Assembly: GCA_030267565.1 (NCBI GenBank)
Contig: BRXU01000025.1
Location: forward strand, 789,501-853,500
Length of the DNA stretch: 64,000 bases
Direction: 5' to 3'
Source of the DNA: Pleodorina starrii
Taxonomy: Eukaryota > Chlorophyta > Chlorophyceae > Chlamydomonadales > Volvocaceae
Made by a program: the position numbers and the translations under genes. This document shows positions 12,101 to 25,000 of the stretch, piece by piece. Under the pieces are notes generated by a model. It was not told the origin of the DNA. It did not search any database and saw only the letters and a program-made list of their open reading frames with translations. Numbering within the stretch: position 1 is the stretch's first letter; every line of letters starts with the position of its first letter.

Positions 12101-13153
12101 CCCCTTTAGACAGCGTGTGTGCACCTCGCTTCTGCGACACCCTTCTCTCCCAGCCCGTCAGCCTGCTGCCCATCTGTCTGGACTGTCAGTCTCTTCCTAT
12201 GCCCCTCGACCGCCTGTGCCCCTCCTAGTCGCCTATGCCCCTTTCTTACCGCCGTACATCCCCTTGACCGCTCCTCTTGAACCCTCCCCCCCTCCCTCCC
12301 TCCCTCCCTACCCTCCCTCCCTCCCTCCCTCCCTCCCCCCTCCCTCCCTCCCCCCTCCCTCCCTCCCTCCCTCCCTCCCTCCCCCCTTCCCTCCCTCCCT
12401 CCCTCCCCCCTCCCCCCTCCCCCCCCCCCAGGTCCATCAGGCTCGCTCTCAAGGCAAGGCGGTGGTCCTGCCCGCCTGGCTGCAGGCCTGCTCCTTCAAG
12501 TGAGTGGGTGGCCAGAGGGAGAAGGGCGGGGGGCGGGGGATTATAACAATATAACATATTACAATACATATAGCCATGGGTCACGGGCGGGCGGGCGGGG
12601 GGGGCGGGGCGGGCTGAGGGTGGGGGGACGGGGTGTTGGGTATCGGGGGCGGAGGGGTTGCGGGGTGGGGGCATTGGTTCCTCAATCAGGTAAGGGAGGG
12701 CCGTGGGGGTGTTGGGAGCGGGATTACTGGAGACGAAGCCGCTTGGGGCCCCCGCTGGGGGCTGGGGTGTAGAGGGCGTTGAGAAATTGGGGGCTGTGAG
12801 GTGGGTGCCTCTCCCTCCCTTCTTCTTCTCTGTCTCGTTTCCCCCTTCCTTTATCTCTCTCTCTCGCTCGCTCGCTCGCTCGCTCTCTCTCTCTTCCTCT
12901 GTCTCATGCTTGTGTGCGCGCTGGCGTGTTTCTGGCCAGGTGGTCGCGGCTGCCGGAGGCGGACTTTGCGGTTCCGGAGCCGACGTCGGACGGCCGCACG
13001 GGGGCCAGCAGCGGCGGCACGGCGGTGCGACCCGCGGCCTGCGGCGGCGGCAGCAGCGGCGGCCACCTGACGGCAGAAGAGGAGTTGCGTGTTGTGATGG
13101 CGGTGGCGGGGGGTGGTGGCGGTGGCGCCGCGGACGGGAACAGGGAACAGTGA
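6111..13153 (+). CDS. FCP1-type RNA polymerase II CTD phosphatase with BRCT domain
   Basis: Removes phosphate from the C-terminal repeats of RNA polymerase II in the nucleus. Fifteen exons stay in phase: 6111-6203, 6278-6407, 6689-7197, 7496-7575, 8066-8207, 9222-9314, 9599-9669, 10065-10154, 10468-10543, 10772-10843, 11110-11180, 11447-11537, 11842-12000, 12432-12499, 12940-13153, giving about 652 aa. An acidic start is followed by a C185-x-H187-x7-C195-x2-C198 cluster, a linker, then the HAD catalytic DLDHT (D288, D290). WTKLRPGVFEFLE, HIYTMGDKTYAAEV, the LDD (D413-D414) with VWPGH, and ERYHYFP follow in FCP1 order. A BRCT domain spans roughly 505-590, ending with a WLQACS helix. The 11537 junction uses a GC donor. 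The N-terminal exon with Pro/Ala runs is least certain. Family assignment is strong; the precise paralogue (FCP1 or plant CPL3/4-like) is open. Confidence 0.92.
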
Positions 13154-15467
13154 CGAAGCGAATGCGGAGGCGGAAACGTTGACGTTGGCGGGGGCGCCGC
13201 GGATGGGAGCTTGAAGCCCTGAGGATGCGAAGCCGGTGGAGGCGGAGGCGATGGCGACAGAGGCGGAGTGGGGTGGGGAGGCTTGAGGAGCTGAGGCCGG
13301 CGATCGTGCTGCACTGACGTACTACAGTTGCCGTACTACAGCTACCGTACTTGTGTTGTGGGCACCCGTTGTTGGGGACGGACAAAGGGCGCCGCCCTGG
13401 ATGCCCGGCTGCTGTCTGTTGGCTTGTTGGCTCATGGGCCGTGAGGGGAGGGAGAGGGGAGAGGCAGGGAAGGCCCATTTGGGTGGGGGAGGGAGGAGGG
13501 AGGAGGGGCGCGTGTGGGATTCAGCAGGATGCAGCAAAGGGGGACGACGTCTGTATGCGTATGTGGTTCTGTGTATGTGGTTCTGTGTATGTGGTTATGT
13601 GTATGTGGTTCTGTGCATGTGATTCTGTTGGGGCGGCGGGACAGGGGCGGTCGCCTCTTTCCCCGCCTCCGCCTTCGCCGCGGGGTAGGACGGAAGGGAA
13701 CGGGACACGGGAGCCGGGTGACGGGATGAGGCGCAGTCGGGTAATGCGCTCTCCGCAGGCACCGGTGGGGTTATCCACGAGGGGGGGGCATTCAGTAACC
13801 AGGCATCTGCAGGCCGCCATGACGCAGGCAGGCCGCCATGACGACGTGTGTCGAACCGGTGACGATGGGTTGCCCGCCATTGGGTGGGGTCGAGTGGGGT
13901 GGGGTCGGGCCTTGTCGGGTCACTGGGTCGGGCCTTGTCGGGTCGGGTCGGGTGGAGGTCTCGCTGTGGGCGTTGCGCTGCGTCGAGGCTGCCCTGAGCT
14001 CTGCCCTGGGTTAGGTCTGAAGGGGCAACCTCTGTCCGCCAGGGGTGCGGTGCGGTGCGGTGCATGGGGGGGCGCTGTTACTGTAGGTTGTGGCGGTTGG
14101 GGGGCTCCACAGCATGCGGGGATCGCACTTGCTGATACGCTCTCCCAATCCCCCTCATCGCCGCGAAGAGACAAACTGACCGCGAGGGGGGAACGTGCTC
14201 GGGAGGGAGTGGGGGGAGAGTACGACATGACAGTCCATGCAAGGGGGGAGGGAGGATGATGTGTGCTTGGTGTGCCGGGGCTGGGTGCAAGTCAGGCCCA
14301 GCGCCATGCCTCTTCCGTAACAGTTTCACGGGGGAGGACGGGGTCTGCCGTACAGCGGGTGCCGGACCGTGCAGACAACCCTTATCGCCGCCTGCAGCAG
14401 ACGTGGGGCCAGGCGGCGCTTGATGAGAGGAAGGCGGAGAGCGGCGTTGGCACGAACGCACATCGCTGTACTGCACTGGCACATCGCTGTACTGCACTGG
14501 CAGGCGTGCAGCTGGAGGCCGCAATTTAATGGGGGCACCGCGGACCCCGAGCTTCCTCATAACGGATGGATACATGGCTTGGGCGGTATGCCGTCAGTCA
14601 CGAGCCGTCTCAAAGGAGTCCAGGGGATTTTGCTGAAAACGGACGCCTTCATGTCGTTCTTTGCATCCTTGCCCGGGGAGTTTACCCCTGAGGCGTTTGA
14701 TTCATTTTTTTCTAGAATTTTATACGCGTGGCGACGCTTCAAACAATGGTGGAGGGTGATCGGGCAGCGCGCATGGGCCTGCATGGAGGAACCCTTCCTA
14801 CCGCGACGACATGAAGTTCACTTATTAAAGTTTGGATGACAAAACTCAATATTTGTAAATTACCGGTGTGAAGTACAGGGACGTAATTGGACGGTCGCGT
14901 GAAGTTCGGTGCGTGTTCCGTCGCGTCAGGGTTCCGACACGTGAAAGCGCCCTTGACGTAGGACCAGGACGGAACTTAGCGGCACTCGCCAAGTGGCTCT
15001 AAGATTCGGACAAGTACTCAGTCGGGCAGGTGGAGGGGAGCGAAAGTCCCATGATGCCATTACGTTTGTCGTACCTGTTGACTCTGACATACAGTACTTT
15101 CAACGACCTTCGTGTATACCTTTAGCCGCTTATAAGATGCATATAATACCACAGTCTCAGTCTTTTTTGCACCAACAGAGAAACGGGTTTCATTCGCTAC
15201 TGAAACGCTTCGGATACGTGTTAGGATGCGATCGTTACAAGGGCTACCAGCTTTCACACCGTACGTATTAGCCCTTACGTGGCCGCAAGACTGACATGCA
15301 GTCCCTTTATTGAACTTTAATTTAAGGCCAGCTCTTAAACTACAGAAAGCTATATAGGATAAATAGGAAAACCATTTGATAGCCGACATATCAAAGTCGC
15401 CATCGCATATGCCGCTCTTCTCTTAAGTTCTATGCTAAGCTCCTGCAGCGGGTGAATACTTAACGTC
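13154..15467. other. Intergenic region, no supported gene
   Basis: Between the phosphatase stop and the PFL-activase start. It holds GT-rich decamer repeats (TGTATGTGGTTC type, 13556-13627) and GGTCGGG-type runs (13885-13955). A plus-strand open frame ends at 14839; its last part, from about 14530, has ordinary amino-acid composition with aromatic residues, but I recognise no family and see no clear splice sites. A 19-bp unit (CATCGCTGTACTGCACTGG) is duplicated at 14461-14499. Confidence 0.5.
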
Positions 15468-18400
15468 ATGCCGCAAGCTGTTGTTGGATCGTGCGCTTCT
15501 GGGCTGCCAGCTCGCTGTGCCTCGCTGCAACGTTGCCGACTCCGACGACCTGCAGCTGCGCTTGCAGCAGCAGTACCGGCGCGCTACCCACTTACGTGGG
15601 GATCAACGCTACGCCGAAGTTACGTTGCGCCGTCGGAGGAAGTGGACTTAGGGCATCGACAGCAACACCAGCTGAAGGCCGCGTATGCGGTTGAGCTGCC
15701 GCACTACGAGCCCAGAGACAATTCTAATATCGAGGAGGTATTTGGAAACGTGCACTCAACGGAGTCCTTTAGCGCAGTCGATGGCCCTGGCGTCCGGTGA
15801 GCGAGGTGGGCTCCATGCATGCATGGAACCGTTGACATATATGGTACACTGATTGGGCCTTGGCGTAAGCGTGCTAGATGACCGCTGATACGTAAGCATG
15901 ACCTTTGGCATAAATACTTCTTCTTTCGTGGATCTTGACCAGTACGCATACCAACCGTTGACAGAACCCTCAGGAAGCCAGGGCGCCGTGAAGTCGTCCT
16001 TCGGCCACGACCTGCACTCACGCGCGAAAAGCGCCACCGAGCGTTAGCCTCGGGCCGACGCACACCTGACCCAACACAATTTTAGCTTTCAAATTTGATT
16101 CCGCATAACCGCCCAATCTATCTCCCCCTCCGGCTCTCGCCTCGCGTGGCGTTAGCAGTCGTTCTCGCCTCGCCGCACGTTTGCACGTCGCATCCCGTCC
16201 CGTCGCGCCCATGCTCCTGTCCCCTTCGCCGCCGCCTGGAGCATATCACTCCCTGACCCCCCCTCCCCTCCCCACCCCCCACCCCCACACCCCCCCCCGC
16301 CCGCAGCTTCCTCGTGTTCGTCCAGGGCTGCGCCATGCGCTGTCTGTTCTGCTCCAACCCGGACACCTGGAACATGAAGGGCGGCACACGCACCTCGAGC
16401 AAGGAGCTCGCGGAGCAGATCCGCAAGGTGGGGGGCTGAAGAGGGGGGGGGGGGCGCGGAGTGAGGAAGCCGGGGATCCGGAAGGTGGGGATGAGGGTCA
16501 CAGAGGGAGAAAGCCGGATCCGGATCCGGATTCGCAAGCTAGGGGTTGTGTAATGAGCGAGCGACTGAACAATGACCGGTAATGAGCAGCCTACCACGGG
16601 CATAGGACTCGTTATAGGGTGAGGGAGCTGGGGAGTTTGAGCAGCGGGAGAGGCACTGAGCGCCCCCCAGCTATAGCGGCGGCGGCCCTGGACGGGTGGG
16701 AAGGAGACAGGGGATGGCGGATGTGCCTTTCAGGCTGAGAACGGGAGATGCGATTGGGGGGATTGCCGAATGTCTCTTGTTCCGCAAAGGAAGGGTTGCG
16801 AGAGCACAAAGGAGTGCGCGGGCAGCTGCGAGCGGCGGCGGCGGGAGCACAGCTGCTTTCGCGAGCGGCTGAAGGGCGGTGGGGATGCAGCAATGAACAC
16901 GATGCGGTGCAAGTGGCGGCGGTCAGCGTTTACGAAGCGGGGGAGGACGTGGCAGCGGCCGTGTAGATGGCGGCGCGCGATGGGAGGACGTGGCAGCGGC
17001 CCACGGCCTTTGGCCGTTTAATGGCTCTACAGCCCTGGAGTGGTCGCTGTGTTAATGCCCGGGAGTGGTCGCTGTGGATGTGGGTTTGCGTCGATTTGGG
17101 TCGCATGCTGATGGTGGCGATGATGACGATGCGCATCTTTCTTGGGTCCGATATCCAATCCCGCCGATAGGCCGCAGGTGTGCACAAGGGCCCGAAATCG
17201 CTGTAAACCCCCCAAAAACCCTTAAACATATATAAAAAAACACCCTAAGACCAGCTTTTCCCGCCGCGCCCAACCCTTATCCCCCAACCCGAACCCCACC
17301 CCAACTGTGACCCCAACAACACAACCGCCGCCGCTTCTGGGCCTCTCTGATTCTTGGCTCTTGACCCTTGACTCTTGACCCTTGACTCGCTGCTGCAGGT
17401 GCGGAACTACCTGAAGCCCCGGGGCGGTGTCACCATCTCCGGAGGGGAGGCCATGTTGCAGCCGCGATTCGTGGCCGCAGTGTTCCAGGTGGGGCAGGCA
17501 GAGAGGGAGCAGGGAGGGAGGGGCAGGCAGGGAGGGAGGGACAGGCCCCCGGGGAATATAGGCGTAGCAGGGAAAGCGGGGGTTGGGACCCAACTGCATG
17601 GATAGCCTAGGGACTGTGCTTCGTGGCCGCCTCCACCGTGTTCCTGGCGAGAGGCTGGCAGGCAGGATTAGTCGGGGAACCCTGTGTTAGGCGGGCGCCT
17701 CGGCCGTCGGCCCGGGCCCTGGATGGCGGCAGCGGCGACTTCACTGGGGGCTAGCCGGGTACTACAGAACCCTCCTGCAACGACCTCAACCGCCCATGTA
17801 CCCGCGCCTGTGCCGACCCGACCCGACCCGATTCGACCCGATGCGCGCAGGAGGTCCACGCGTTGGGTCTCAACACCACCATCGACACCACCGGTCAGGG
17901 CACCAAGGCCGGCAACTGGGACATTGTGCTGCCTCACACGGATCTTGTGCTGTTCTGCATCAAACACATGGACCCGCTCAAGTACGAGTCCATCACGGGT
18001 GCGTGCGCGCACGGGCGCGGTGCGGGTGGGGTGTGCGGGGTGCGTGTGTGTGCTTTTGTGTGTGTGTGTGTGTGTGTATGCGAGGGGGATCTTCAGAAAA
18101 AAACGACGAAGCTGTACCGCGGGGGCGATGTGAGTTAAGCGACATTTGGTGAACGGACGAGGACCCAGGGTCGCCTCGGTGTTATGTTACTTACTTTGCT
18201 GCACCTTCTCGATTTTCCTTTCTCATTCTCTTACCCCTGGCCCCTCGCTCCGCCCGTTCCCCGCCCGTCCCCCCGCCGTGCCGTGTGTTTGCCGTGGCGC
18301 GCTGCGCAACAGGTCTGAAGCAGAAGGGCGCCCTCCGTTTCGCCGACGAGCTGGCGGAGCGGAAGATCCCCTTTTACCTGCGCTACGTGTACATCCCGGG

Positions 18401-19024
18401 ATACACGGATGGCCCCAAGGACATTGACCGGCTCATCACCTGGTGCAAGAAGCAGCCCACCTTCCAGGTGCGTGTCCGGGTGTGTGTGTGACTGAGTGTG
18501 TGACTGTGAATGTGTGTGTGACTGTGAGTGCGTCCGTGTGTGTGCATGTACATGGCACATGTTCGGTGCCCCCTGGTCACTGGCCGACAACAAGAGTCTG
18601 CAGCCGTATGCTTTGGCTGCCTCCCAATGCCGCCCATTCACCGTTACTGACACACCGGCTTTGGTCGGTTTCGTATATTGTTCTTACGGCAAAATACGTC
18701 CGTATGTACGGGAAACGCAGCCCTCTTCGTTAGGGCGCGCGCCACCGGGCCACGCGCCACCGGGCCACGCCGCGTGGCGCGCGCCCTCACGGTGGTCGTA
18801 CTACAACTGCACTGGCACGGAAATGTTTGTTTGCGGATGCCGTTTACTGTCGTACACCGCAGGGCATTGAGTTGCTGCCGTACCACGTGCTGGGACGCAA
18901 CAAGTGGGAGGTGATGAACATCCCGTACCCCCTGGACGGCGTTACGACACCCCCCCACGAGACGGTTGCCAAAGTCATCAAGGAGTTCAACAACAACGAT
19001 ATTGCCGTCATCTGCGCCAACTAA
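15468..19024 (+). CDS. pflA: Pyruvate formate-lyase activating enzyme (radical SAM)
   Basis: Installs the glycyl radical on pyruvate formate-lyase using S-adenosylmethionine and a [4Fe-4S] cluster (EC 1.97.1.4), enabling anaerobic pyruvate cleavage to acetyl-CoA and formate. Six exons in phase: 15468-15796, 16307-16427, 17399-17488, 17851-17998, 18313-18467, 18863-19024; about 334 aa. The cluster motif C118-x3-C122-x2-C125 follows the family hallmark VDGPGVR, itself split by intron 1. The glycine-rich SAM motif is ISGGE (163-167), followed by AML where PLL is usual. TTIDTTGQG, the KHMD segment, YVYIPGYTD and [12 protein letters not shown] complete the family pattern through the C-terminus. 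The first 85 residues are Ala/Arg-rich without acids, consistent with an organelle transit peptide; in Chlamydomonas PFL acts in mitochondria and plastids. The ATG at 15468 is the first in frame; a further 5' exon cannot be excluded. No PFL gene is visible in the window. Confidence 0.95.
18732..18787. repeat. Perfect 14-bp inverted repeat in the last pflA intron
   Basis: AGGGCGCGCGCCAC at 18732-18745 pairs exactly with its complement at 18774-18787. The 28-bp loop holds two direct copies of CGGGCCACG(C). It could form a very stable GC hairpin 75 bp upstream of the final acceptor. Confidence 0.8.
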
Positions 19025-22000
19025 ATAACCAACAACCGTCTGGCGCCAACCAACTAACGCCAACTAACCTGCGCCAACCAACTGGCGCGCCAACCATCTA
19101 CGCGGCGGGGATGGAAACGGGGACGCGTGCCCGGGGCTGGCAGCGTGCCCAAGAGGGGCTGCGGCTGCCAGGACGTTTCGGAGCCGGCGCCGGGGCTCGT
19201 CAGCTGAGGAGGCCGCGGAGCCGCGCGGCCCGTTGAGAACTCAGCGGGAGCGGGGAGGGCAGGAACCCTTCCCCACCCGAACGCTCATCCCGATGAAGAC
19301 CACCCTCAAGTTCAACGCGACAGCAAGGGGCCTGGCTGGGCGCGTCGTCGCAACCCGGCTTGCGTTGGTTCACGGGTCGCCGTGCGGGTCGGGTGGCGGG
19401 CGGGAGGGCGCCGGAGCGGAGCTCCTCAACCTAAACCTACACCCAGGAGGGGGCGTCCTGCCGTGCAGAGAACTGGCTTCCGCCTCCTTCCCTGGCTTTC
19501 CTCTGCTGCCCTGCCCGCCCGGGCGCGGTTCCCCAACGGCCCTCCTTCGTGCCCCCTCCCAGCGCTGCCGCCTCGCTGCCTCCTGTGTCGGTGCGGACGG
19601 CGTCGAGCTTGGGGGGCTGCGCTCCGGCAGCGCAGAGTTGCATCGCTCCCGAGCTCGAGAGCCGTTGTTTTTAGCGAAGACTGTTTTCTTGCGAAGACCG
19701 GAAGAGGGAGGTACGGTAGTGTTGAGTAGTCGTGTCATGTAATAGGTAAATAGTTAAATCGTTAGTAATTAAAGCCCGATCGTAGTTAAATCCCTTAGAC
19801 CCAAACCCTGAAACCCAAATGGGGCGAAGTGTGTGGGGCTGGCGTTGACACACACACACGCACGTGTGTCGCGGCGGGGTGCTTGCAAGCATGTGGGTAC
19901 GGCAGGTGAGAGTCTGGCACACCCTTGCCATGAGTACAAGCATGCTACTCGCGACACCGGAGGGGGCGCCCGCCTCCCCCATAATCGGGCCAGGACATAA
20001 ACCCAACCCCGCGCGTCGAGCGGCGGCGCGTTGTGGCTGTGACAAATCGTTGTCGAGTTGCGACCTGTTGTGCGGCCCGCGCCGAGCGGGCCGGTTGAAA
20101 GATTGTTGCGTTGGGTTCTGTTGTGTGCGTCGGACTGTGCGCGTTGGGAGGGCGATTGCGCCTTTTGTTCAGTGGGCGGCGTGTGCTGCTGCCACCCGGC
20201 GCGGCGCACAGCGGATTGCGTGGTGGGTTGGATCTCCCCCACCCCACCCGCCCTTGAACCCCAATGAGTCTTGGGCCCCGTCCGGTTCGGTTCAGTTCAG
20301 TACAGAGTCTAGGACACTTCAGGCTGTGTGCTGTGTTCGTGGTGTGTCCGGCACGGCAGGCACAGGCCGTGGCGTGCCTCCGGGCAGCGCCACGGCGAGC
20401 CCGGGGGGCCACCTCCCGCTTGCTGAACAACCGGTGGAGGCAGTGCGGTGGAGCAATTGTGTGTCGGATGCTGCCGTTTGTTCGCTCGCTCGTTCGGGCA
20501 TGCGCCGTGCTTATGATGGTGTCAGAAGGACCCGCTTCCTGGCTGCTGCCAGAATGCACACGGGTGGCGGACACATGAGGAGGACGGGGCGTGTGCGCAT
20601 GTGTGCGTGTGTGTGAGCGGCGGGGGGGGTTGAGGGCAACAACCTCGGTTGCTGTTGTCGTTGTTGTTCAGCAGTTGAGCTGGTGCTGAGATGCGGAATC
20701 CGGGGCGCGAGGAGCTGGTGCCCGGGGGGGAGGGAACATCTGTACACCCACCATCCCATCAGGGTGCAGCTGGGGGGCCGTGGCTCGGCTAAGGAGGGTC
20801 AGACATTGGGGTTGGGTGCATTCTTGATGGTGGTGGCACAAAGGCTCGAGACGACCGGTGGGCAGCCGGGAAGGAACGCTAGCGTGTGCCACCGCATGGG
20901 GTGACGCGGCGCCTGATTTGATCACACAGTACCGGTACATCCCTAGGCAAGGTAAAGGCCGCGTGGCGATTCATGGCTCTATTATGTGTGTGCGTGTGTG
21001 TGTGAGAGAGAGTGTGATGCATGAGGTGGATGAATGACGTCGTGTGTGGTTATGTCCGTGAGTGTGTTTGCGTTGACGGTGTGTGTGTGTGTGTGCGTGT
21101 TTCAGCACGCTGTGCGTGTGCCGAAGGCGAGCTGGACCTAGAAAAGGTGCTGGTCAGACAAAACGTGGAAGGCGCCGGTTCATGGCATTTCATGGCCGCA
21201 TGGAATGGCGGCGGCGGTTTGGGCCCACGGCAGCCCGTTGTCAGGCAGACCGCCGCCAGTGAAGCGACGTGTGTGTGTGTGTGTGTGTTGGGGGGGGGGT
21301 GAGGAGATTGGAGCCAGGACATGGAGGAAGACGCGGGAGCCGGCCGGGTTCCTTGCTAGGTGTTGTTGTTGCCGTTGTTGGTAGAGGGGGCTACAGCGCC
21401 TTGGTCCTCGGTGTCCAGATGAGACGGCGAGGAGGCTTGGAAAGCCGGGGGAGCGCCGTATCTGCCGCCGGAGGTGCTCGGGGAGCGTGATACCGCATTC
21501 TGTATGGGCAGGAACATTGCGCTGCGTTTGACCGTTGGAGTTGGTTGTTTGTGCCGCGTTGTGGTTGCGTTGGGGCGGGGGGGTGGACGGGTGGTGGAGA
21601 AAGAAAGAGGTCGGCTCGGGCTGTCTGGAGGCCGCCCGGTCGCTCAGCTCCATCGGTCCGAAGGACACTGAGGAGAATCGAGGGGCGGGCAGCGGGTTGT
21701 GCACTTCTCGGCCCTGTCCTCTTTGACATTCGTTTAGGGCTCCATGGTACGTGTAGTATCTCCTCGTTTCGTATTACTGAATTTCTGCCTCTGCGTGAGG
21801 CGGTTGCGAACATGATGTTTGCTTTGGAAGCGGACTGGAAGAGTGGAGGGCATTGCGGCAGAGGCGGTTAAGACTGTTGAGGAGGTGCGCCGCCGGACTA
21901 CCCGCGCCCCGTACCATTCAGCATTGGCCGCTGCGCACAACAGCCTCAGCTGCCAACACCTTCAACCGCAGAGTCGTCAGCGGAGGAGGCAAAGTGAGAT

Positions 22001-22097
22001 CAGAATTCATCAACGGACGTAGGCGGCGCCGCACTTGGCACTGGACGATCGCGCATGGTCGTACTGCTGCCTCAACCCCCACCCTCCTCCCATCCCG
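19025..22097. other. Convergent intergenic region, no supported gene
   Basis: Lies between the 3' ends of pflA (plus) and the glycosyltransferase gene (minus). It holds the two 3' untranslated regions, GT/GC-rich simple sequence (TG runs at 20990-21100 and 21268-21290), and no frame that resembles a protein or is flanked by sensible splice sites. Confidence 0.55.
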
Positions 22098-25000
22098 CTA
22101 TTGCAGCAAGTCGTCTCGCGGCCAGGCGGTGCCGCTCTCGTGCAATCGCTGCAGGTCCTCCAAAGAGAAGGCCCGACTGCCGGCCGGTGAACTTCGCCAC
22201 TGCTGCTGCTGCTGCTCGTCCCCTGGATCCAGACTGGAATGCGGGTCCAGATCCGAGGGGTCCTCTTTGCCGTACCGTAACAGAACCTCTTGATACCTGC
22301 GTGTGGGGGAGGAGGGGGCGGAGGTACCAGCGGTAGCCGCACGAGTGGGAGAGGGGATTCACCCTCCCGCCGCCAAAGTAGTAAGAGAGGCAGCAGGTCC
22401 GGTTTCCGCTATAACTCTAGTTTCAGAATCTTTCATTACGCCACACACGAAGCACGAACCCCATTGCCCAGTCTGCCTTGCCCCCAAACACACACGCTGA
22501 CGACCCATGGCTCGCCAGCAGGTGACCCGGGCTTTCGCGCACCCACCTGCACGACTGTGCTGTACGTTTGTACGAATGCAGGAAGCGGATCTCCCGTACT
22601 AGCGGCACGCAGAGCTGCCGCCGCTCGCAGCTGGGCTTGTACCTGAGGGGGCCATACCAGCACCAAGGAGGGGGCGAGGCAGTGGTGGCGTTGGCCGAGT
22701 GGGGAGGGGGTGGGGAAGAGGGGAAAGGAGAGCGTGGGACGTGGGGCGTTGTGGCATTGCTTCAGGACATACCTCCTTGGGTCTTCCAAAGTACCCGAAT
22801 GAGCAACCAGGCACCCTGGCATCATCGGTCATGCCTTTGTTGCTCACACCCACCCATCCACGCTTCGTCACCCCATCGCTTCACCCGCTTCACCCACTTC
22901 CTTCATCTTCATCAAACCCCCGCAACGAGTCAAAGGCCCCCACCCCGCCCCGCCCCGTTCGCCCCCCACCTCATCTTCTTGGCCAGCTCGCTGAGCAGCC
23001 TGAACAGGTAACACAGCCGCGCCTGGCGGTTCAGGTGCTGCAGCGCGAACCGCTGCCCCTCCTCCGCCACCCGCCGGGCCTGCTCGTCGTGACTCTTGGC
23101 CCAACGCACCACCTGTCGGGTCAGGTCGGGTCAGGCCAGGTCGGGTCAAGTCAGGTCGGGTCAGGTCGGGTCGGGCACCCTCCCTCGTGCCCCCTGCGCT
23201 CATTGTACGATACGGTACGGCACTCACGTCGAGGATGTCGTCGCTGGAGTTGACCATGAACGGCAGGTAGTGCTTGTACGGCTTGATGGCGTCGTAGTAA
23301 AAGCCGTACCGCGTTGTTTCTGCCTGCCACGCACGTGTTGAAGTTCGGTATTCAGAAAAGAGTGCAGGACGGTAGGGAGAGGGCTAGGCGGCGAGGGGGG
23401 CATACGAACCCATACATGCAGTCAGATATCAGTTTCGTTCAGTAACACTCAGGTCATGAGGCCATGGGCAGCGCTAACCTCCGTACATGAGACCTCCCGT
23501 ACCTTGAGTACGGCAGACCCGAGCAAAAGATACTTGTCAAACTTGGAGCTGATTGACCAGCCTGCGCACTCGGAGACACAAGAGGTGGAAGACGCGAGCG
23601 AATAGAAGACGACATTGGCATTCGAAACAAGATAAAAATGATAAGACAGGGTGAGGCATGCAGCGATACGGTAATCATGAATTTATAGGCCACAAATTAA
23701 AGTATGATGCGTGAACTATGATACATGATACATGGCTCAAAGCAAACCAAACAAACTGTAATCAAGAAGTAAGCAAGGACAATCTTGGTTCTCTATATTT
23801 TTTTAGGAACAATACACAGGTCACTCAGCATGTAAGACCTTGAATAACACAGCACAACATGCACATGATCGCGGTGTGATGTCACTGTGCACGGAAGGCG
23901 CGAAAGGCGTGGAAGGCACGGAAGGCGTGGAAGGCGTGGATGCCACGTGCGGAAGCCATGGAACGCACGGCAGGCACGGCAGAGAGCAGAGGCAAGGCAC
24001 GGCGCATGCATTTCACACGGTGCAGCCAACCGGTCACAACACAGCATGGTGGGAGTGCATGGAACATCGCAGCAACATCATAGCACAGCGCAGCACAGCA
24101 CAGTACAGCACATGGTGCTGTGTTATGCTGTGCTGAGCTGTCATGTGCTGTACTGTACGGGATGTCATGCTCTGCTGTGCTCTAATAGTCGTTGTCATGG
24201 GGAGAACAGCTCAGCACAGCATAACACAGCACCCTCCCCATGACAACGACTATTAGAGCACAGCAGAGCGTGGCATCCCGCACTCTCTGACCGCAGCACA
24301 GTACTGCCACAAACACTCTACGGTAAAATAATATTTAACATAAAACAGATTATAACTTATTATATAATGCTATAATATATTACATATATATTATATTACA
24401 ATTATTATAATACGTTTCTTTCTTTCAGTGGGGTCGGGGCATCTATCTGCTGTGCTTGTGGGCCAGCCAGCTAGGCAAGACAGCCCTCCTCATCCCGCCG
24501 TCTGCACCACCACCACCACCACGGGCATTTCCTTCCCACCGGATGAGGTCCGAGGTAGGCACAGCTCATCATGCCTGACCCAAGCAAGTGATAAAGCCCT
24601 CCATCCATCCTCCCGTCCTGCACACTACATCATGCTTACTACTTTTTGTGTATATATCAAGCTATCAGTGCCGTCTGACCCAAGTACAGTATCACACCTA
24701 CCGGTACCTCTACCTATCTCTACCTATCTCTAGATAGATAGACACGCAGATAGATAGATAGATAGATAGATAGATAAATCAATAAATAGATAGATAGATA
24801 GATAGATAGAGTCTCCCGCCTCTGCTGGTAACAGCAAAGCACGACACAGCACGCCGCCCGCCCCCCCACCCCTGCACGCACCGTCCGTCGACACGATGTA
24901 CTTGTAGGCGTTCTGGTGGGCCAACGGCAAGGGTCTCGCTCGTCCAAGGTCGTACGTGTCCAGTAGATCTGGATTCGCCTTTGCCAGCTCGTTCAGGTGA

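Noticed and set aside
14369..14839. Possible coding exon ending in an aromatic-rich stretch
   Set aside because: No family recognised, no convincing acceptor or partner exon, and it starts in low-complexity sequence; mentioned only under the intergenic region.
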